Part shown: positions 58,694 to 64,000 of the stretch, in pieces
Layout: each line of letters begins with the position of its first letter
Position numbering within the stretch: the stretch's first letter is position 1
NCBI GenBank assembly: GCA_027924585.1
Contig: BSBM01000904.1
Location: 14,013,501-14,077,500 of the forward strand
Direction: 5' to 3'
Origin: Larix kaempferi
Lineage: Eukaryota > Streptophyta > Pinopsida > Pinales > Pinaceae
Length of the DNA: 64,000 nucleotides
Notes under the pieces: model-generated
Seen by the model: only the letters and a program-made list of their open reading frames with translations
What the model was told of the DNA's origin: nothing
The model's database searches: none
Program-made: the position numbers and the translations under genes

Positions 58694-59304
58694 CTTTAAT
58701 GAGAACTTCAAATGGAAATAGAAAATCTTTTACATCTTACCACTTTGATTTGCTAAAACTGGTTCTGGAGCTGGCTGGTCCTAGGGTTTGTCAGAGAAAC
58801 CCTAATTTTTCAAACTTGGAATTTGAAACTTTTGATTGGACAGATAGATGCACTTGACCGAGACGAGTATGCTGGTATGCCTGGTTTCTGAAGATTCCAA
58901 AAATTCACCCTTGAATATTGACTTGCGAAATTATAATCTGCAGTTTCTGGCCTCTTCTAGTTTTCTGCAGTTTCTGGTCCAAAGTCAAACTAGGGTTTGA
59001 CTTTTCGGGAGTTTTATCCACTCAAAAATTTCGATCTTGGTATCAAAATTTTGATCTTGGGAAGGCGCACTTCGCTATGCCAATTGCACTCCAAAATTCC
59101 AATTTTGTGAGAAGCCCTAATTTTCCTCCGACAACAGTGACGGGCCAAAAAATGAAAATTCTCATAATCAACTTATGCTTCGATAGAAAGATGCGCCCTC
59201 CTTAGAGGAGTTAGCCTAGCCTCTTTTCGTTGATATGTGGAGAGAAGTCCAAAAATTAAGAAGCCCTAGCTTCCGCAGCTGCACAGTGTCTTCTTTTCAG
59301 GTTA

Positions 59305-59316
59305 GCTCTAATACCA
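59305..59316 (-). promoter_or_regulatory. Primer-binding site of copia-4
   Basis: Minus-strand TGGTATTAGAGC abutting the 5' LTR, the same C-to-T variant as copia-1. The leader from here to the gag start (59304-58694) is homologous to the copia-1 leader. Confidence 0.92.
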
Positions 59317-59908
59317 TGTTAGATTTTCTACTTTTAATCAATATTTATCTAGGATCTTACTAAAAGAATAACATGCACAGCATAACACAATAGACACAAA
59401 GAATTTCCTCGAGGAAACCATAAAGGAGAAAACCCCGCAACTTCCTCAGAGATAGAATAGTCACCAATACAATGTCAAAAGTAAAAACCCCAAAATAAAG
59501 ATGGGATGGTCTTCTGCAGCTTCTCTCTTCTCCACTTGTGCGAACTTGTCCTCTCTCTCACTTATGCAAACTTGCGTGAGTGAGTGTTGTATCCAAATGA
59601 GAGAGCTATGCTCTCTATTTATACTTTACTTTTGCTTGACCTTTTCACTTACTAGGTCGGCCCCAATAAACCTAACTGGGCCAACTCCTCAGGAGACTCA
59701 ATAATACAATTACATTTGACTCTTTAAGGGGTCTATTGCCCCGACTTACATGGGAGGCTTTTACCTCAATGACCTAGGATGACTAAGCATCATAATGACA
59801 TCCCCGAGCAGAGGAAAAAAATCTCCGACGAAGGTATAAATAAAATACAATAATAATAACAATATAAAATACAATTGAATATCTTCCGAAGTTACAATTA
59901 CATTAACA
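59317..59908 (-). repeat. 5' LTR of copia-4
   Basis: 592 bp, minus-strand TGTTAATG...ATCTAACA. Partner of 49701-50288. The few differences visible are single substitutions and small indels (for example GGGATGGTC at 59510). Confidence 0.95.
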
Positions 59909-60698
59909 GCCCTCGTTGATTTTATGCCAATCTCCCTTGATTTGGCAATCAATCAAATCCTCATCTCTTTAGTTAACTAAGATCATGTCTCAATCACCTT
60001 TCCTTGATTAATGGGATTTGGATTTTGCCTTTATTATGTCTTTTTGGCCTTTTTCAAGTAAAAATTATTTTTGGAGATAAATATTCACTCGAAACTTAGG
60101 AAAAGTGGGTTTATGGGTTTGGTGGTTGCTCTGGATTAGAAAACGAGCAACCACTTGACAAATTTAACCCACAAACCATACTTTTATTACATTTTTAATT
60201 TTCCCAATTAAACTATTAAAAAATATCTTGATTTTAGGGAAATTTTATTTTTTCCAAAACTTAAAAAAAAAGCCTAGGGGACCTAGCACATGTTCATATG
60301 ACTCTAAATTAATGCCTAGCATGGTCATATACATTGACACTTGGACTCTAATAACATCCTAAGGTCGGTACACCAAGACGACCACCCCAACTTTTGAGGT
60401 ATGAGTGAAAAACTCAAAAATTATAAGTCATTTATTCAACAAAATACAATTAACGAGAGAAAAAAACACTCTGGGCTAGTCAGATTGATATCCAAGTCCT
60501 AGGAAAGCCGAGTCTGTTACATTAAGTCATCATGCTAGTACATTTTTTACAACATCCCCAAGGGGCATGAACATGTGAAAAAATAAAAAAGGGCCTAGAA
60601 AGCCTGAAGGACTTTTGAACTCTGATTATGAACAAGTTCCCTTTTTCAAACTTTGTCGGCTCACTTGAAATCCAATAAGTACAAGTTAGTAGGCAACA

Positions 60699-62183
60699 AT
60701 GTCGACCAATTAACCTTTAATCAAGCATATCCAATGTCAAAACCTTCAAGGAAAGCTAAAGCACTTAAGTAATAACCCCCCTTTCTTTAGTCAAATCATG
60801 TCCAAGTGGTTGCTTGGAGTCTTATAACAAACATTTCATGTGTCCACAAGAGGAGCACTCTCCCATAGAACATAGATAAGTCGACAACAAACATCCCCAC
60901 ATGAGTAAAGATGCCTAAAGAACCAAAGTGCCCAAGCAATGACACTCCAAAGTCATATTATAATTTATAATCAATATCCACATTATCAATCCTATAGTTC
61001 ACCTCCACATATGCCAAAATAAGGAAGTGCTTCATCAAATAATCCATCATAAACTATAGCAATGTGACTTAGGTATCATTAACCACCTAGTCACCTAGAG
61101 CACTCCCCCAAGAGTTCTACATAACATCACCTCTAATATAATTAAATGCAATGTCATCTTGAAACCATATAAAAGAAGATTATATGTATCAATTAATCTA
61201 TGATGTGATATCAATACTGCCAAGGTACAAACTAGTGGAAATATATGTCAATGACTACAAGAATGTTCCTCCTAAACATCACATATCCTCAATCAAAAGT
61301 CCACCTAGTACAATATCAACATATCATCCCGTAATCTGTCATCTCCTGAATATGATTGAAAAAACCATGGACAACACATCCATAATATTGAATACCTACT
61401 ATCGAACATGTTGGAACTCTAGGGGCACAAACCGATCACTTTGCACTTAAACACTTTCTTCTAGACATCGTACCCCATGTGGTCGAGGCAACAAGTCATT
61501 CGAAGCCATTGGGCCAATGTAACAAAAAGTGTGTGCATCCATAACAACCCTAGAGTATTGAAATGATGAAAATATAACATGTACTATATATGCATTGTGT
61601 AAGTAGATCATGCCAAACTAAAAGAGGAAAATAATCAAAATGTACCTACATACAAAACCAAAATACACTACAAGATTGTTTACTTGCCTAGTAAGTATTT
61701 TGTGTCTTTAAGCAAACTTTAAAAAGTTAACACCGCATATGCCTAGGTCTCTAGCTAAGTTACATCAAACATATACATAACTTATCATACATAGTCCAAC
61801 GATCATAGTCAAGGTATTACAATTCATCATTTATGCCATGGTCCATCATCATTAGCATTTGAACTTTATACATTAACCTAAAGATATCAGAGTCTTTAAC
61901 TATTTAATTATTGTTTATGCTTGTTTTGAATCTTCAAACAATTTGGGTTTTTGCATTAGCTTACATCTATGTTGTACAATCTATTCATACGGATTTGGAA
62001 AATTCTCAATTTCATCACCTCAATTTTTAATATTTTATGTATTGTTTAATAAGCCCAATTATTTCTAAGATTTTTACCAAGATTTACCATGTTGTTGATT
62101 TCTATTTAACCTACAAACTTCAATAGCATTAGCTACATGGTAGAAATGGAAATAAAAATAACAAAACATCTTATAAAACTAAC
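60699..62183. other. Gene-less AT-rich stretch
   Basis: No coding domain recognised in either strand. It may be intron of the gene to which the exon at 62184-62427 belongs. Confidence 0.5.
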
Positions 62184-62427
62184 CTCCATTTTCACTTAAC
62201 TCTTTTCTTCCACAACTATAGATAGACATTTCATAAAGTGGTGCCTGCCACAACTTGCCCAATTCAACAAAAGAAACATTACTTTCTCCACATGTATCCG
62301 CTATTTCTAAGGCATCATTTGTTCTTACATCGCACCCATGTGACCCCTTCAAGCATTGAAGGATGCTCGAAGAATTGGGGTCCTCAACAAAAGCTTCATA
62401 GGCACTTGACAAGAAAGGCCTTACTTC
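62184..62427 (-). CDS. Exon-like open frame with splice signals, unknown gene
   Basis: 244 bp, 81 codons plus one base, without stops. Preceded on the minus strand by acceptor GTTTTTATGGCAG and followed by donor GAG|GTTAGT. It starts EVRPFLSSAYEAFVEDPNSS and includes SILQCLKGSHGCDVRTND and VSFVELGKLWQAPLYEMS. Normal amino-acid composition and mixed codons, unlike random AT-rich frames nearby. I do not recognise the family. The upstream side is interrupted by the transposon at 62821. It could be an exon of a real gene with long introns or a gene fragment. Confidence 0.5.
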
Positions 62428-62820
62428 CTGCCATAAAAACAAGTCAATTAAATTAATTAAGTAATATACACAAGTATTAAATGTCTAAAATAAAGCAAGA
62501 AAGAAATAAAGAGCAAGAGAAATTTTCATTTTATAAAATGACATGATACTTGAAGACTTTCTTGAGAAACCAAAAACTATCCTTGCCTCTCCCCACTGGA
62601 GACTTCTTTCTTATAAGGGGTTTTGCAAATGAATGGGCTAACGGTTGCAGAATCATCAATTTTCCAATAAAAACCACAGAATCTCTGGGAGAGTGCACTC
62701 ACAACATTTTAAAAGTTGGTTCATGGGAGTCATTGTACTAGGTTAATAAACTAGGATACGTGTTTCAAGATAAAGTGATAATGAAGTTCAAATTTTTTTC
62801 AAGATATACTAATCAATATT
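62428..62820. other. Flank between exon-like frame and hAT end
   Basis: Nothing supported. A plus-strand frame at 62550-62741 has no recognisable motif. Confidence 0.5.
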
Positions 62821-64000
62821 GCACAACTCGAACTCAGCAAAGACTCAATTGGCATATGACTCGTTGACTCGAGAAAGACTCATGACAGACTCAGCAAGAC
62901 TCGGCAAATAGGAAAAAAACATAAAATATGGTAAATTTTGGGCACAAAAAAGAGGTTAATGGCATTTCCAATCCATATAAGTTATAAAACTACAATCTAT
63001 GCAATTATTCATAACATTATCTCATAAACTATGATAATACAGCATAAAACATAAATTTTTGTATGCAAAAACTTAAATAGTGATCATAAACCATAGTGTA
63101 CATAAACCATAAACCATAGTGAAATACATAGATAAAACATAAACCATAGTGATTTAAAAATCAGAAATGGCAGCAAGTTCAAAATTCAGTCTCATAACAG
63201 AAATAGAAAACCAAAATAGACAATGTCTCCATGTACTCGAGTCTCATGCCTAACCATGAGTATGCCTACAATAAGCCCTCGAGGAGTTAGTGCCAACATC
63301 GACACACTGAAGCAACTATGAAGTAAGTGTATTCTAAGTCTCTTCATCAGCATATTCAAATCGTCAAAGAACTCCTCCTCCACAACCCTCCACAACCCAC
63401 TCAGACTCTAAATCAATATCATCCAATAAAATTGGATCTAGGTCCTTCAGTTGCATTTGTTTTGTGAGCATCCGAAGGTTGTAGTAGATGAAAACCAATG
63501 TCTCCAACCTCTCATGCTCCAACCCATTTCGCTTTTGCTGTGGATGTGCTCAAATATCGACCAATTGCGCTCACAACCTAAAGCACTACAAGGTTGACTT
63601 AGAACTCTAATAGGGAATTCTTGTAATTGTGTTGCCTCAAAGCCACAATCTATCCACCTCACCAATGGGCTATAAAATTAAAAACAACAAAGATTACAAG
63701 TTTTACAATGCTAAAATTGAAAAAGAGAACGAGCAAATTTACAATCTAAGTTATAACAATTTAGTTTTTACAAATTGAATCTTACATGGCATTTTCTTGT
63801 CCTTGAGACATTGGGTTGACCTGAATCCAAACATTCCAGATGCTTCTTTGTACATATCACGTTGCAAGTTGATTTTGTAATGAGTTTTTGGATCCGAAAA
63901 CATCTTCTCAATGCATATCATGACACCTCTCATCACCTCCTGATCTCTTTGAATGTTAGAATTTGGATGATAGAATAAGCTCGAATTGAGATATGCTCCT
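62821..64000 (-). mobile_element. hAT transposon with GACTCG ends, cut by window edge
   Basis: Left terminus GCACAACTCGAACTCAG at 62821, then many GACTC(G/A) repeats to about 62905, as at 48009 and 49167. It carries the 3' part of a minus-strand transposase. The other end and duplication lie outside the window. Confidence 0.75.
63192..63936 (-). pseudogene. hAT transposase C-terminal part (third family)
   Basis: Reading down: MMRGVMICIEKMFSDPKTHY and DMYKEASGMFGFRS, a donor at GTAAGATTC (about 63786), an intron to acceptor TTTTATAG (about 63671), then WIDCGFEATQLQEFPIRVLS, CERNWSIFEHIHSK (hAT dimerisation). A frameshift follows, with the conserved LETL/YYNLR region only in pieces. Closer to hAT-1 (FEKIHTKKRNRL) than to hAT-A/B. 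Broken near the C-terminus; the N-terminal part lies beyond the window. Confidence 0.85.

Larger units (their letters stand above)
49701..59908 (-). mobile_element. Ty1/copia retrotransposon copia-4, complete, hosting hAT-B
   Basis: Minus-strand element with two LTRs (59317-59908 is 5', 49701-50288 is 3') and an exact 5-bp duplication GCCCT (49696-49700 and 59909-59913). Primer site, gag-pol remnants, repeat-filled 3' spacer and polypurine tract are all present. Without hAT-B it is about 6.7 kb. Closest relative in the window is copia-1. Confidence 0.96.
45849..60698. mobile_element. TG...CA LTR-like element, copy 2, with nested insertions
   Basis: Second copy of the 7492-17624 element. The left part (45849-47700) matches 7492-8980 in order: GCCAAGGGGG(G)T(A/G)GACCCTAAAA, CACTACACCAAAC(A/G)AGGGTGTAG, GGAGGTTAATTG, ACTAATTACTAGTCACT. 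The right part (60060-60698) matches 16960-17624. Its start reads TATTGCC where copy 1 has TGTTGCC. A clear 5-bp duplication is not visible (GGATC against ATGTC). It contains the element at 48009-49167 and copia-4. Near 49448 TTTATATAGCAAGAGG looks like an LTR TATA region. No coding frame. Confidence 0.6.

Noticed and set aside
45844-60703. GGATC / ATGTC as a target duplication for LTR-like copy 2
   Set aside because: Only two of five bases match, so I do not claim a duplication. The boundaries rest on similarity to copy 1.
62550-62741. Plus-strand ORF next to the unknown exon
   Set aside because: No splice context or motif, and it is on the strand opposite to the supported exon.

Overview
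This window looks like gene-poor intergenic or intronic DNA from a plant with a large, repeat-rich nuclear genome. The signs are Ty1/copia retrotransposons with primer-binding sites complementary to plant initiator tRNA-Met, several hAT DNA transposon families with 8-bp target duplications, spliceosomal introns, AT-rich DNA and nested insertions. A conifer or other gymnosperm is plausible, but that is inference. I see no bacterial, organellar or viral features, no CRISPR array and no tRNA or rRNA gene.

Layout. 1-3681 is the 5' half of a minus-strand copia element (copia-0). 3730-4340 is one end of a hAT-like element. 6127-19860 is a hAT transposon (hAT-1) with perfect 15-bp terminal inverted repeats (TIRs) and an 8-bp duplication. 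Its transposase gene is split by a TG...CA LTR-like element (7492-17624), which holds a decayed copia (copia-1, 9063-15533) and a transposon-like segment carrying two exons of an unknown host gene (15534-16940). 20097-30309 is a complete copia (copia-2) with both LTRs and a CTTTG duplication. A second hAT family (hAT-A, 24944-28326) sits in its RNase H region. 33074-34018 is an internally deleted relative of hAT-A. 34488-34929 is a solo LTR.

35984-36765 holds three correctly phased exons of a METTL4/MT-A70-type adenine methyltransferase gene, the best candidate host gene here. 36766-45848 has little I can identify. 45849-60698 is a second copy of the LTR-like element. It contains a 1.16-kb non-autonomous hAT element with a 76-bp-arm palindrome (48009-49167) and a complete minus-strand copia (copia-4, 49701-59908, GCCCT duplication). 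Copia-4 is itself interrupted by hAT-B (51620-55090). 62184-62427 is an unassigned exon-like frame with splice signals. 62821 to the end is one end of a third hAT family, probably the partner of the 48009 element.

No transposase or polyprotein here is intact. All carry stops, frameshifts or deletions, so the mobile elements look inactive in these copies. Nesting gives a relative order: hAT-1 is older than the LTR-like element inside it, which is older than copia-1. Copia-2 and copia-4 are older than hAT-A and hAT-B respectively. The most unusual signals are the tandem hairpin array in the copia-2 LTRs, the captured 5' gene end, the paired hAT insertions in the same copia domain, and the METTL4 exons.
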